The notes beneath the pieces are model-generated. The model saw only the letters and a list, made by a program, of their open reading frames with translations. It was not told the DNA's origin and made no database searches. This document shows positions 32,203 to 40,012 of a DNA stretch of 45,262 nucleotides, one piece after another. A program made the translations under genes and the position numbers. This DNA comes from an uncultured Blautia sp. (GTDB taxonomy: Bacteria; Bacillota; Clostridia; Lachnospirales; Lachnospiraceae). Within the stretch, counting starts at the first letter, position 1. Every line of letters starts with the position of its first letter. The stretch lies in contig UQJE01000012.1 in assembly GCA_900541345.1 (NCBI GenBank), forward strand, positions 1-45,262, written 5' to 3'.

Positions 32203-33276
32203 TCAGCGAGATGTTTTTGCGCAGTCCTCAATAAGATTTACAATCTGAGTAATGGAATCTTTTTCTTCTCCGGAAGACATGGCATCTATATAAGTCTGGC
32301 GGTTTTCGTACAGTTCTTTAATTGCCTTTAACAGAATGTCTTCTGTGATTTCTTCTTCCTCCAGAACCATGCTGTATCCCTGTTTTTCAAAGGAACGGGC
32401 ATTTAAAATCTGGTCGCCTCTGCTTGCGTTTGCAGAAAGAGGAATCAGAAGAGCTGGTTTATGGAGAGCTTTCAGTTCACAAATGGCGTTGGCGCCTGCG
32501 CGGGAGATTACAATGTCTGCCAGTGCGAATAAATCAGGAAGTTCTTCTTTGATATATTCAAATTGAACATAACCAGAGGTTCCTTTGAGGCTTTCGTCCA
32601 GCTTTCCTTTTCCGCAAAGGTGAATTACCTGGAAATCTGGAAGGAGCTTTGGAAGGATTTTTCGCACATTTTCATTGACTGATGCAGCTCCTAGGCTTCC
32701 TCCGATAATCAGGAGAACCGGTTTGTCATCTGTAAAACCGCAGAATTTGCGGGCTGCTTCTTTGCTTCCGCTCATCAGTTCCTTACGAATTGGCGTGCCT
32801 GTGAGAACTGCTTTTTCGGCAGGCAGATTTTTTACGGTTTCCGGGAAATTGCAGCATACTTTGGCTGCAGAGGGAAGGCACAGCTTGTTTGCAAGGCCGG
32901 GAGTCATGTCGGACTCGTGGATAATAGCCGGAATTTTGCATTTTTTTGCGGCAATCACAACGGGAACTGTAACAAATCCTCCTTTGGAAAATACAACATC
33001 AGGATTTAAATCTTTTAAAAGTTTTTTTGCCTGACCGAATCCTTTTAACACACGGAAAGGGTCAGAGAAATTTTTTAAATCGAAGTAGCGTCTTAACTTG
33101 CCGGACGAAATTCCATAATAGGGAATGCCCAGTTCTTCAATCAGTTTTCTTTCAATACCTTCATATGAGCCGATATAGGAAATTTTATATCCTTTTTCCT
33201 GAAGCATGGGGATAAGGGCAATATTTGGAGTTACGTGTCCGGCTGTACCGCCGCCTGTAAGTACAATATGTTTCAT
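32203..33276 (-). CDS. murG: UDP-GlcNAc--undecaprenyl-PP-MurNAc-pentapeptide GlcNAc transferase MurG
   Basis: 357-residue GT28 glycosyltransferase that makes lipid II from lipid I at the inner face of the membrane. The N-terminal loop GGGTAGHVTPNIAL and the second G loop GGSLGAASVNENV are diagnostic; ISRAGANAICELKALHKPALLIPL contains the UDP-GlcNAc site (quoted in part). Start: ATG with AGGAGGA upstream. It is alone here rather than in a division/cell-wall cluster, and lies between the sigma factor and the DUF4367 gene on the opposite strand. Confidence 0.96.
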   Translation of the reverse strand: MKHIVLTGGGTAGHVTPNIALIPMLQEKGYKISYIGSYEGIERKLIEELGIPYYGISSGKLRRYFDLKNFSDPFRVLKGFGQAKKLLKDLNPDVVFSKGGFVTVPVVIAAKKCKIPAIIHESDMTPGLANKLCLPSAAKVCCNFPETVKNLPAEKAVLTGTPIRKELMSGSKEAARKFCGFTDDKPVLLIIGGSLGAASVNENVRKILPKLLPDFQVIHLCGKGKLDESLKGTSGYVQFEYIKEELPDLFALADIVISRAGANAICELKALHKPALLIPLSANASRGDQILNARSFEKQGYSMVLEEEEITEDILLKAIKELYENRQTYIDAMSSGEEKDSITQIVNLIEDCAKTSR

Positions 33277-33316
33277 AGGGGTTCCTCCTGAAAAATCGTA
33301 ATAAGGCTTTTACGCC

Positions 33317-33368
33317 ATGATACATACGGTATCATTTATAATATGCCCCCGGGAAACAGAATTGTCAA
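33317..33368 (-). promoter_or_regulatory. Promoter of murG and palindrome in the divergent region
   Basis: On the minus strand TTGACA (33368-33363) is followed after 19 bases by TATTAT (33343-33338). Just downstream in the murG leader lies a perfect 7-base inverted repeat, ATGATAC (33317-33323) and GTATCAT (33329-33335). On the plus strand TATAAT (33337-33342) could serve the DUF4367 gene. The palindrome may be a shared operator. Confidence 0.5.
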
Positions 33369-33393
33369 GGAAAGATAGGAGATCAGGAGAAAA

Positions 33394-34242
33394 ATGTTCA
33401 GGAAATTAAGTGATGAAGAGCTGCGTGAATGGGTAGAAAAGCAGATGGAAAAAGAAAACAGGTCACTGGAGAATAATTTCTTCTCCAGAGTTTTTAGAAG
33501 AAAAGATGACATTACTGATGAGGAGCTGGATCGGTTTTTTGCAGAGGCAATGGAACGCATCAAAATGCAGGAGGAACTGCAGAAGGAAGAGGAGAAAAAA
33601 GAACACCTTCGTAAAGAAAAGTGGAAAAAGCGCTTTTCTTTTAAGGGGGATTCTGCTGTTGGCTATCGGAAACTCTCCAAAGTGGCTGGCTTTGTTATTG
33701 TATGTGCGATTGCTGTTTTCGCGGCAAGTATGACGATTGAAGCAAACAGGAATTATTTTGTGGACAGTGTGAAATATTTGACGGGGAATGATACGAAAAT
33801 CTTAATCGACAACGATGCCAGTAATGACAAGCCATCTTTAGATGAAGAGCAGGCTCGCGATAAAATTGAGGAAGAAATGGGAGTGGAAGTGCCGGAGTTC
33901 TTGTATAGACCGGAGACGTTTGAGTTTTATGATTATTTTATAAGAAAAGAAGCTGGAACAGTTAATTTACAGTATGAATATGAGAATAATATAGCAAGTC
34001 TTTATATTGATAATAGTCGGACAAAAACACAGAGTAATAATTTAAGTGTTGTAGAAAATAGTTCAGATATGATTTATATACCAAAGGAAGAAATATTGGT
34101 TAATATTTCAGAAATTCAAGAAACGGGAGATTCAGTGCCTAATTATTTGGCAGAATGGGAGTGGAAGGGCTGTTATTATCAGTTCAGTGGAAAGATGCCG
34201 AAAAAAATATTTGAAAAAATTTTAAAAGAAATGATTTTTTAG
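33394..34242 (+). CDS. DUF4367 membrane protein, probable anti-sigma factor
   Basis: 282 residues. A highly charged, helical cytoplasmic part (about 1-90; EKQMEKEN, EELQKEEEKKEHLRKEKWKK-like) leads to one membrane segment (about 95-115). The extracellular part ends in a DUF4367-like domain (about 170-282; ETFEFYDYFIRKEAGTVNLQY, quoted in part). The same architecture is common beside ECF sigma genes in Lachnospiraceae, which suggests it binds the sigma factor at 31465, though murG lies between them. No classical zinc-binding anti-sigma motif is visible. Start: ATG behind CAGGAG. The secreted protein gene 75 bases downstream is probably cotranscribed. Confidence 0.7.
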   Translation: MFRKLSDEELREWVEKQMEKENRSLENNFFSRVFRRKDDITDEELDRFFAEAMERIKMQEELQKEEEKKEHLRKEKWKKRFSFKGDSAVGYRKLSKVAGFVIVCAIAVFAASMTIEANRNYFVDSVKYLTGNDTKILIDNDASNDKPSLDEEQARDKIEEEMGVEVPEFLYRPETFEFYDYFIRKEAGTVNLQYEYENNIASLYIDNSRTKTQSNNLSVVENSSDMIYIPKEEILVNISEIQETGDSVPNYLAEWEWKGCYYQFSGKMPKKIFEKILKEMIF

Positions 34243-34317
34243 CGTGATTTTTCTCGGTTTCAGTCGTATTACTATATGTAAGGGTAATTTGCAGATGCGA
34301 CAGGAGGTGAGAAGAAG

Positions 34318-34797
34318 ATGAAAAAGGGATTTTTACACAAAGCAGTTATGATAATTCTGGCATGTATATTGGCTGTATTGAGCGTAGCTCCGGTTTCGGC
34401 AGCAAGTCTTTTAGAGGAAGTAACACCACTAGAAACAGAAGCAGACTTTGCAGAAGACACAAGCTACAGTCTTTTGAAAGGTAACAATCTGAATTTTGGC
34501 AATGCGAAAATAACAAAGCTTGCAAGTAACAAAGTCAATGTATATGGATTAACACAGGGACATCGCCTTTGCGATACTATGTATCTTTCTCTTTATCTTG
34601 AAAGAAAGGTAAATGGCGTATATTCTACATATAAAAGCTGGGATTTTACAAAGAATAATGCAACGGCATTAGACCAGAGCATTAACGTTATTGTCCCAAG
34701 TGGTTATTACTACCGTGTGCGTGGCTATCATGCAGCAAAGGAAGGCGGAGTGAAGGAATCCACAACGACCTTAACAAATGGAATTTTAGTCAAATAG
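34318..34797 (+). CDS. Secreted DUF6147-like protein
   Basis: 159 residues with a clear signal peptide (about 1-28; KKGFLHKAV, hydrophobic core, VSAAS). The mature part is a single beta-rich domain with KINKLASNKV-like opening, MYLSLYLERKVNGVY, YKSWDFTKNN and PSGYYYRVRGYHAAKEGG. These resemble the small secreted DUF6147 family of Lachnospiraceae, whose function is unknown; the family name is from memory. A strong AGGAGGTGAG precedes the ATG. Its place behind the DUF4367 gene suggests it is an output of the sigma/anti-sigma module. A terminator lies about 160 bases downstream. Confidence 0.65.
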   Translation: MKKGFLHKAVMIILACILAVLSVAPVSAASLLEEVTPLETEADFAEDTSYSLLKGNNLNFGNAKITKLASNKVNVYGLTQGHRLCDTMYLSLYLERKVNGVYSTYKSWDFTKNNATALDQSINVIVPSGYYYRVRGYHAAKEGGVKESTTTLTNGILVK

Positions 34798-34958
34798 TCA
34801 GATATTAATGTCAGCATCCATTATTATCTGTACATAGCAAGGCAGAAGCCGGGATATGAAAGAATGTTTTACGGGATTATTGAAACCTGCAAATTACATT
34901 ACCGTTCTGGAAATATCAGGTATTCTGCAATCGGGAAAAAGTCAAAAATAGATGAAGG

Positions 34959-35002
34959 CGGCTGTTCGGATAATCTATCTAATTATCCGGCAGCCGTTTT
35001 TT
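34959..35002 (+). terminator. Intrinsic terminator after the DUF4367/DUF6147-like genes
   Basis: A 15-bp stem with one bulged T (34959-34974 with 34982-34996), 7-base loop and T-run. The gene-free stretch 34798-35308 holds this terminator, an inverted repeat TATGCTAT/ATAGCATA (35002-35009, 35033-35040), the structured element at 35047 and the next operon's promoter. I see no gene in it. Confidence 0.9.
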
Positions 35003-35046
35003 ATGCTATAAGAAATTACTCCCTAATGTTCCATAGCATAAAAAAA

Positions 35047-35138
35047 CGCTCCGCGTAGGAGCGCACTGCGGCGGAAAAGAAGTACGTCGCTAAAGCGACC
35101 CGCCGCAGGCGGAGAAACCTGCTTGCAGGATTCTTTTT
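35047..35138. repeat. GC-rich multi-hairpin intergenic element
   Basis: Four hairpins are packed into about 90 bases of much higher GC than the surroundings. CGCTCC/GGAGCG is at 35047-35063. CTGCGGCGG (35066-35074) pairs with CCGCCGCAG (35100-35108) and encloses GTCGC-TAAA-GCGAC (35086-35099). CCTG-CTTG-CAGG (35118-35129) is followed by TTCTTTTTTA. The end looks like a terminator, but the whole is more elaborate and may be a dispersed palindromic repeat or a small structured RNA. Strand is not determined. Confidence 0.6.
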
Positions 35139-35236
35139 TATTGGAAAGATTTGTGATAACAGAAAAAAGTAAATAAAACATCAGGCAGGATACGTTTCCG
35201 CAAAAGGCAACCATCCTGTTTTTATTTTTCCCCTTA

Positions 35237-35276
35237 CCTTACAATTTTGTAAGCCCATCGTCCTTTTAAATATGGT
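35237..35276 (+). promoter_or_regulatory. Promoter and candidate autoregulatory site of the OmpR-type system
   Basis: A palindrome CTTACAA-TT-TTGTAAG (35238-35253) contains a TTGTAA -35; 18 bases later comes TATGGT (35271-35276). The motif TGTAAG(G) appears on both strands here and again upstream of the ABC genes, as expected for the site of the response regulator encoded next. Confidence 0.5.
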
Positions 35277-35308
35277 ATGATGGTATCAGAAAAGGACAGG
35301 GAGGCGTT

Positions 35309-35998
35309 ATGAGTACAATACTTCTTTTGGAGGACGATGAAAGTTTGATTGACGGGCTGGAATATGCGCTTATAAAAAATGGATTTTCTGTGGAAATCGT
35401 AAGAACGGTAAAAGAGGCAAAGAAAAGACTGGAAGGAAAAGAGCCGGATTTGTTTCTTCTTGACGTAACGCTTCCGGACGGAAGCGGGTTTGAGGTATGT
35501 GAGGAGATTCGGAAAAACGGAAGTACAGTTCCGGTTATCTTTCTTACGGCAGCAGATGAGGAAGTGCAGATTATACGTGGTCTGGACATAGGTGGCGACG
35601 ATTACATTACAAAGCCGTTTAAGCTGGGGGAGCTTTGCTCCCGTATTCGGGCATTGCTAAGAAGAAGTGAGCAGTGGAAAACAGACAAAAATGAAGCAGA
35701 AATAAAATGTGGAGAACTCGTTATCGACCTTTCCGGAAGTCGTGCATATCTGGCTGGAGAGCAGCTTGATCTTACAGGTGCGGAATACAGGCTTCTCTGC
35801 CTTCTGGTGGGAAATTCGGGACAGATTCTTACGAGAGAGAAGATTCTTGACAAACTGTGGGACGATAAGGGAAGTTTTGTGGATGATAATACCTTATCTG
35901 TCTATATTCGGAGACTGCGTCGGAAAACGGAGAAAAATCCTTCTGAGCCGGAACACTTAAAGACAGTGCGGGGACTCGGATATATGTGGGAGGAATGA
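35309..35998 (+). CDS. OmpR-family response regulator
   Basis: 229-residue cytoplasmic transcription factor. The receiver domain (1-115) has acidic residues E8-D10, phospho-acceptor D52 in FLLDVTLPDGSGF, and a conserved Lys in YITKPFKLGEL. The winged-helix DNA-binding domain (about 130-228) includes LTREKILDKLWDDKG and LSVYIRRLRRK. Start: ATG behind GGGAGG. The cognate kinase gene begins 3 bases after its stop. It probably controls the ABC transporter genes downstream. Confidence 0.93.
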   Translation: MSTILLLEDDESLIDGLEYALIKNGFSVEIVRTVKEAKKRLEGKEPDLFLLDVTLPDGSGFEVCEEIRKNGSTVPVIFLTAADEEVQIIRGLDIGGDDYITKPFKLGELCSRIRALLRRSEQWKTDKNEAEIKCGELVIDLSGSRAYLAGEQLDLTGAEYRLLCLLVGNSGQILTREKILDKLWDDKGSFVDDNTLSVYIRRLRRKTEKNPSEPEHLKTVRGLGYMWEE

Positions 35999-36001
35999 GC
36001 A

Positions 36002-37222
36002 ATGGGCTTTTTACAGGAAAAACAAAACCGGATGTATATGGTATTTGTGGGAGGAGGCTGTGCATTCCTTCTCTTTTTTTCTTTTTTTCTGGGAGTGTGC
36101 CGAGCAAGAGAGACAAAGACCATGTTTTTGCAATGGGAAAAAACAGTTTCTTCCGCCATGTTAGAGAAGGGGCTGAGAGAAGATGAGATAGGTGATATTC
36201 TGCAAAGCAGAGAGATTACGGAGGAAGGGGAAAGGTTTCTGGAAAAACTGGGGCACACAGAAAAAGAAAATTTCTGGTTATTAGAGTCGGGGGAAACAGA
36301 CAACTTTTTATTTGAGATTGTTCTGGCAACAGGAGGTTTTCTGGCTGTTTTTTGGTTTCTGGGAGGCGCATCTGCCTTTCTTTTACAAAGAGAAAGACAG
36401 TATGAGAAGGCTGTAAAAATAATAGAAGCGTTTCAGACAGGGGAAACAGAGCGCCGTCTTCCGGGGAATGAAACAGGAGGCATTTACCGTCTGTTTTCCT
36501 CTGTAAATCGTCTGGCAACTGCTTTTTGCGCCAGAGAGGAGGCAGCGCAGAAGGCGAAGGATTTTCTTAAGGATATGGTTTCGGATATTTCCCATCAGTT
36601 AAAAACACCTCTTGCAGCTTTAAATATGTATATGGAAATCATGATGGATGATAAAGATGCAGTGGAGGTTTTCGGGGAGAAGGCACTTCTCTCTTTAGAG
36701 CGAATGGAACGTCTTACGGGAAATCTTTTGAAAATAGTACGTCTTGATGCAAAAACCATTTCCTTTGAAAAAAAGCCCTGTGATGTGGGAAGTCTTGTGA
36801 AAGATGCGGCAGAAGGCTTTATTACAAGAGCGGAAAAAGAAGGAAAACAGTTCTTTCTGGAAGGAGAGAAAACGATTTTAAACTGTGATAGAAGCTGGAC
36901 TGAGGAGGCTGTGTCAAATCTGATAAAAAACGCTCTGGACCATACAGACGAGGGGGATTTTGTAAAGATTTCCTGGGAGAAATCCCCTGTGATGATTCGT
37001 ATTTCTGTGGAGGATAATGGAAGCGGAATTTCAGAAGAAGATATTTATCATATTTTTAAGCGGTTTTACAGAAGTTCCTCTTCGTCTTCCGGGGGTTCCG
37101 GTCTTGGGCTTCCTCTTGCAAAGGCTATCGTGGAAGAGCAGGGAGGAAGTCTTACAGTTTCCAGTCAGGAAGGAAAGGGAAGCGTATTTGTGATTTCTTT
37201 TTCGTATGTGACAGAACTGTAA
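36002..37222 (+). CDS. Sensor histidine kinase paired with the OmpR-type regulator
   Basis: 406-residue membrane kinase. TM1 is about 12-34, an extracellular domain of about 65-70 residues follows, TM2 is about 103-125, then a HAMP-like linker. The HisKA domain has H198 in VSDISHQLKTPLAALN, and the ATPase domain has NLIKNALDHT, DNGSGIS and GGSGLGLPLAK. The extracellular loop is longer than in BceS-type kinases, so it may sense a ligand directly rather than through the transporter. The gene is translationally close to its regulator, and its stop codon falls within the first TGTAAGGGA repeat of the next promoter region. Confidence 0.92.
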   Translation: MGFLQEKQNRMYMVFVGGGCAFLLFFSFFLGVCRARETKTMFLQWEKTVSSAMLEKGLREDEIGDILQSREITEEGERFLEKLGHTEKENFWLLESGETDNFLFEIVLATGGFLAVFWFLGGASAFLLQRERQYEKAVKIIEAFQTGETERRLPGNETGGIYRLFSSVNRLATAFCAREEAAQKAKDFLKDMVSDISHQLKTPLAALNMYMEIMMDDKDAVEVFGEKALLSLERMERLTGNLLKIVRLDAKTISFEKKPCDVGSLVKDAAEGFITRAEKEGKQFFLEGEKTILNCDRSWTEEAVSNLIKNALDHTDEGDFVKISWEKSPVMIRISVEDNGSGISEEDIYHIFKRFYRSSSSSSGGSGLGLPLAKAIVEEQGGSLTVSSQEGKGSVFVISFSYVTEL

Positions 37223-37258
37223 GGGAAAATTTTTGAAAATTCATCTGTATGTAAGGGA
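37218..37258 (+). promoter_or_regulatory. Direct repeats upstream of the ABC transporter genes
   Basis: TGTAAGGGA occurs at 37218-37226 and 37250-37258, 32 bases (three helical turns) apart. The core TGTAAG is shared with the palindrome before the response-regulator gene. A likely binding region for that regulator, by pattern only. Confidence 0.45.
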
Positions 37259-37299
37259 GAGATGGTATTGTTTTTTCATGACACAGGAGGTTAAAGATT

Positions 37300-37995
37300 A
37301 TGGAAATTTTAAAGGTAGACAGACTTTGTAAAACTTACGGAAAAGGAAGCGCAGAGGTAGAAGCTGTAAAAAATGTTTCTTTTTTTCTGGAAAAGGGAGA
37401 ATTTGCAGCTGTTGTAGGAGAATCTGGTTCCGGAAAAAGTACGCTTTTAAATTGCATCGGAGGGCTGGATACGCCCACATCAGGGAATATTTATCTGGAC
37501 GGAGAAAATTTATTTCAGATGAAGGAAAATGAAAGGACAATTTTTCGAAGAAGAAATATAGGGTTTGTTTTTCAGTCTTTCCATTTGATTCAGGAACTGG
37601 ATGTGGAGAATAATATTATTTTTCCGCTGCTTCTTGATAATAAGAAGGCAGATAAGGAGGAAGTGGAAGAAATTCTGGAGATTCTTGGGCTTTCGGAAAG
37701 GCGTCATGCGCTTCCGGGGCAGCTTTCCGGAGGGCAGCAGCAGAGAGTGGCAATCGGCAGGGCTCTGATTACAAAACCGATGCTGATTCTGGCTGATGAG
37801 CCTACGGGAAACCTTGACAGGAAGAACAGCAGGGACGTTATGGATCTTTTGCTTCAGGCTTCCAGACGTTACAGACAGACAATTCTCATGATCACTCATA
37901 ACACAGCGCTTGCTGCCTGTGCAGACAGAGTTCTGGAGGTTTCAGACGGAGAGCTTCGTGACCTGGGAGGTGCGGCAAATGAAAAATTATCTTGA
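37300..37995 (+). CDS. ABC transporter ATP-binding protein (MacB/LolD type)
   Basis: 231-residue cytoplasmic ATPase. Walker A is GESGSGKST (about 40-48), the Q-loop is VFQSFHLI, the signature is LSGGQQQRVAIGRAL and Walker B is LILADEPTGNLD. These features define the MacB/LolD/FtsE-like group that works with FtsX-type permeases in export or mechanotransmission. It overlaps the permease gene by 17 bases. Start: ATG behind AGGAGG. Confidence 0.94.
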   Translation: MEILKVDRLCKTYGKGSAEVEAVKNVSFFLEKGEFAAVVGESGSGKSTLLNCIGGLDTPTSGNIYLDGENLFQMKENERTIFRRRNIGFVFQSFHLIQELDVENNIIFPLLLDNKKADKEEVEEILEILGLSERRHALPGQLSGGQQQRVAIGRALITKPMLILADEPTGNLDRKNSRDVMDLLLQASRRYRQTILMITHNTALAACADRVLEVSDGELRDLGGAANEKLS

Positions 37996-40009
37996 GCTTG
38001 TAAAGATTTCTGAAAAGATACGGAAAAAACAGAGTTTTATGACACGATTCTGTATTTTTCTCTCCGTTTTTCTTGTGGCTGTGATTTTTGGTATGGCAGA
38101 TATGGAGGTGCAAAATGAAAAACAGCAGGCAATTCAGTCAGATGGAGCCTGGCACGTATGTTTTCGGGGGCTGGCAGAAGAGGAGGCTTCACTTATTTCA
38201 AAGCGCCCTGATGTAAAGGCATCTGCTTTTTATGCAGTGACAAATTATAAGCTGGATAAAGACTATTTTGTAGAGGGAAAGAAGAGCGTCATATGCGGAT
38301 TTGACAGGGGATTTCTGAATTTATATCCTTCTATTAAAATAATGGAGGGAAAATTTCCCGAAGAACCGGACGAGGCAGTTGTGTCAGAAAATATGAAAGA
38401 GCAGCTTGGATTAAAAGCAGGGGATAAAATAACTCTCAGGACACCGGAAGGAAATCAGGAATATACGGTTTCCGGAATCACAGGTGACACTTCCATGCTT
38501 ATGAAATGGGATGTTTTTGGGATTTTCCTAAATGAGGAGGGCTATCGGGCTTCTTTCATGAATGCAACAGAAACGAAAGATATGGAATATTATGTTCAGT
38601 TTCAGCCTTTTGTAAATATTCAGAAAAGTATAAACAACATATGTGAAAGTTTTTCTTTATCCAAAGATAAAGTCGGTGAAAATGCAAAACTTCTGGGACT
38701 TATGATGCAGAGCGATGATACATATATGATGCAGTTATATATTGCTGCGGCTGTTCTGGCAGTTCTTGTATCTGTGGCAGGAATTTTTATGATTACGGGA
38801 AGTCTGAACAGCAGCGTGGCAAGACAGACAGAATTTTTCGGTATGCTGCGCTGTCTTGGGGCAACGGGGAAACAGGTGAGAAAATTTGTGAGAAGAGAGG
38901 CATTAAACTGGTGTAAGACAGCCATTCCGGCAGGACTTCTTTTAGCCTCTTTTGTGATATGGGGCATCTGCGCTCTGCTCCGGGTTTTAAGTCCCGGTTA
39001 TTTTAAGGAAATGCCGGTATTTGCAATCAGCCTTCCGGGGCTTCTTGCAGGAGCTGTAATCGGGGTTTTGACGGTACTTTTAAGCGCCTGCTCTCCGGCG
39101 AAGCGGGCGTCAAAGGTTTCGCCTCTTACTGCTGTATCAGGGAATGCAGGCACTGTAAATGAAATAAAAAAGCCTGCTGGAAAAGGATGCTTTCCAGTAG
39201 AAATCTCTCTTGGAATCCATCATGCAAAGGGAAGTCGGAAAAATCTGTTTCTTATGACAGTTTCCTTTGGGTTCAGTATTGTTCTTTTTCTTGCTTTCGG
39301 AACAACTGTAGATTTTATGAATCATGCTCTCAAGCCCCTTCAGCCGGATGCACCGGATATTTCTGTTTTCGGGGAAAACAATATGCCTTCTCTTCCGAAA
39401 GAGCTTGCAGATATGATAAGAGAAATTCCGGGAGTGAAAACAATTTCCGGAGAGGGAATGAAAGACGAAAAATACACAGTTTTGAATATACAGCTTGAGA
39501 AAAAGGATTCGAATGAGACGGTGGAAAAGATAAGAGAGGCAGCAGGGGAAACGGTGCTGTTTTCTGATAAGAGAATGTCAAATGAGGAAGTAAAAGGTGC
39601 GTATTATTCATTTGCGGTTCTTGTATATGGATTTCTTGTTGTGATCAGCCTGATTGCCGTTTTTCACATAATAAACAGCATCAGTATGAGTGCTGATTCG
39701 AGAATGCGGCAGTTCGGGGCAATGAGAGCCATTGGAATGTCGGACAGACAGGCAGTGCGCATGGTAGCAGCAGAAGCTGCCACCTATGGCATCTGCGGAA
39801 TTGCTGTCGGTCTGCTTGGAGGAATTCCCATACACAGATTTCTTTTTGAAACGCTCATTACTTCAAAATGGGGCGATTCCTGGAAATTTCCGATTGTTCA
39901 GACAGGAATTATTCTGGCTGTTCTGGCTTTTTCCATTATGATATCTGTTGCAGGTCCTGCGAGAAGAATACGGAAAATGTCTGTAACGGACACAATCGGA
40001 AGTCTTTGA
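37979..40009 (+). CDS. FtsX-family ABC transporter permease
   Basis: 676-residue membrane protein with two FtsX-type halves, about eight membrane segments in all. A segment near residue 23-43 precedes a large extracellular domain; segments follow at about 250-275, 320-345 and 360-385. The second half repeats the pattern (about 425-445, then 545-565, 600-620, 635-655). It partners the preceding ATPase. The two-component system suggests a stress- or antimicrobial-induced role, but topology differs from ten-segment BceB proteins. Start: ATG 37979 behind GGGAGGTG inside the ATPase gene. It ends 3 bases from the convergent CapA gene. Confidence 0.88.
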   Translation: MKNYLELVKISEKIRKKQSFMTRFCIFLSVFLVAVIFGMADMEVQNEKQQAIQSDGAWHVCFRGLAEEEASLISKRPDVKASAFYAVTNYKLDKDYFVEGKKSVICGFDRGFLNLYPSIKIMEGKFPEEPDEAVVSENMKEQLGLKAGDKITLRTPEGNQEYTVSGITGDTSMLMKWDVFGIFLNEEGYRASFMNATETKDMEYYVQFQPFVNIQKSINNICESFSLSKDKVGENAKLLGLMMQSDDTYMMQLYIAAAVLAVLVSVAGIFMITGSLNSSVARQTEFFGMLRCLGATGKQVRKFVRREALNWCKTAIPAGLLLASFVIWGICALLRVLSPGYFKEMPVFAISLPGLLAGAVIGVLTVLLSACSPAKRASKVSPLTAVSGNAGTVNEIKKPAGKGCFPVEISLGIHHAKGSRKNLFLMTVSFGFSIVLFLAFGTTVDFMNHALKPLQPDAPDISVFGENNMPSLPKELADMIREIPGVKTISGEGMKDEKYTVLNIQLEKKDSNETVEKIREAAGETVLFSDKRMSNEEVKGAYYSFAVLVYGFLVVISLIAVFHIINSISMSADSRMRQFGAMRAIGMSDRQAVRMVAAEAATYGICGIAVGLLGGIPIHRFLFETLITSKWGDSWKFPIVQTGIILAVLAFSIMISVAGPARRIRKMSVTDTIGSL

Positions 40010-40012
40010 TTA

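Noticed and set aside
35309..40009. Naming the two-component/ABC cluster as a BceRS-BceAB bacitracin module
   Set aside because: The kinase has a larger extracellular loop than BceS and the permease shows about eight rather than ten membrane segments, so only a general call is justified.
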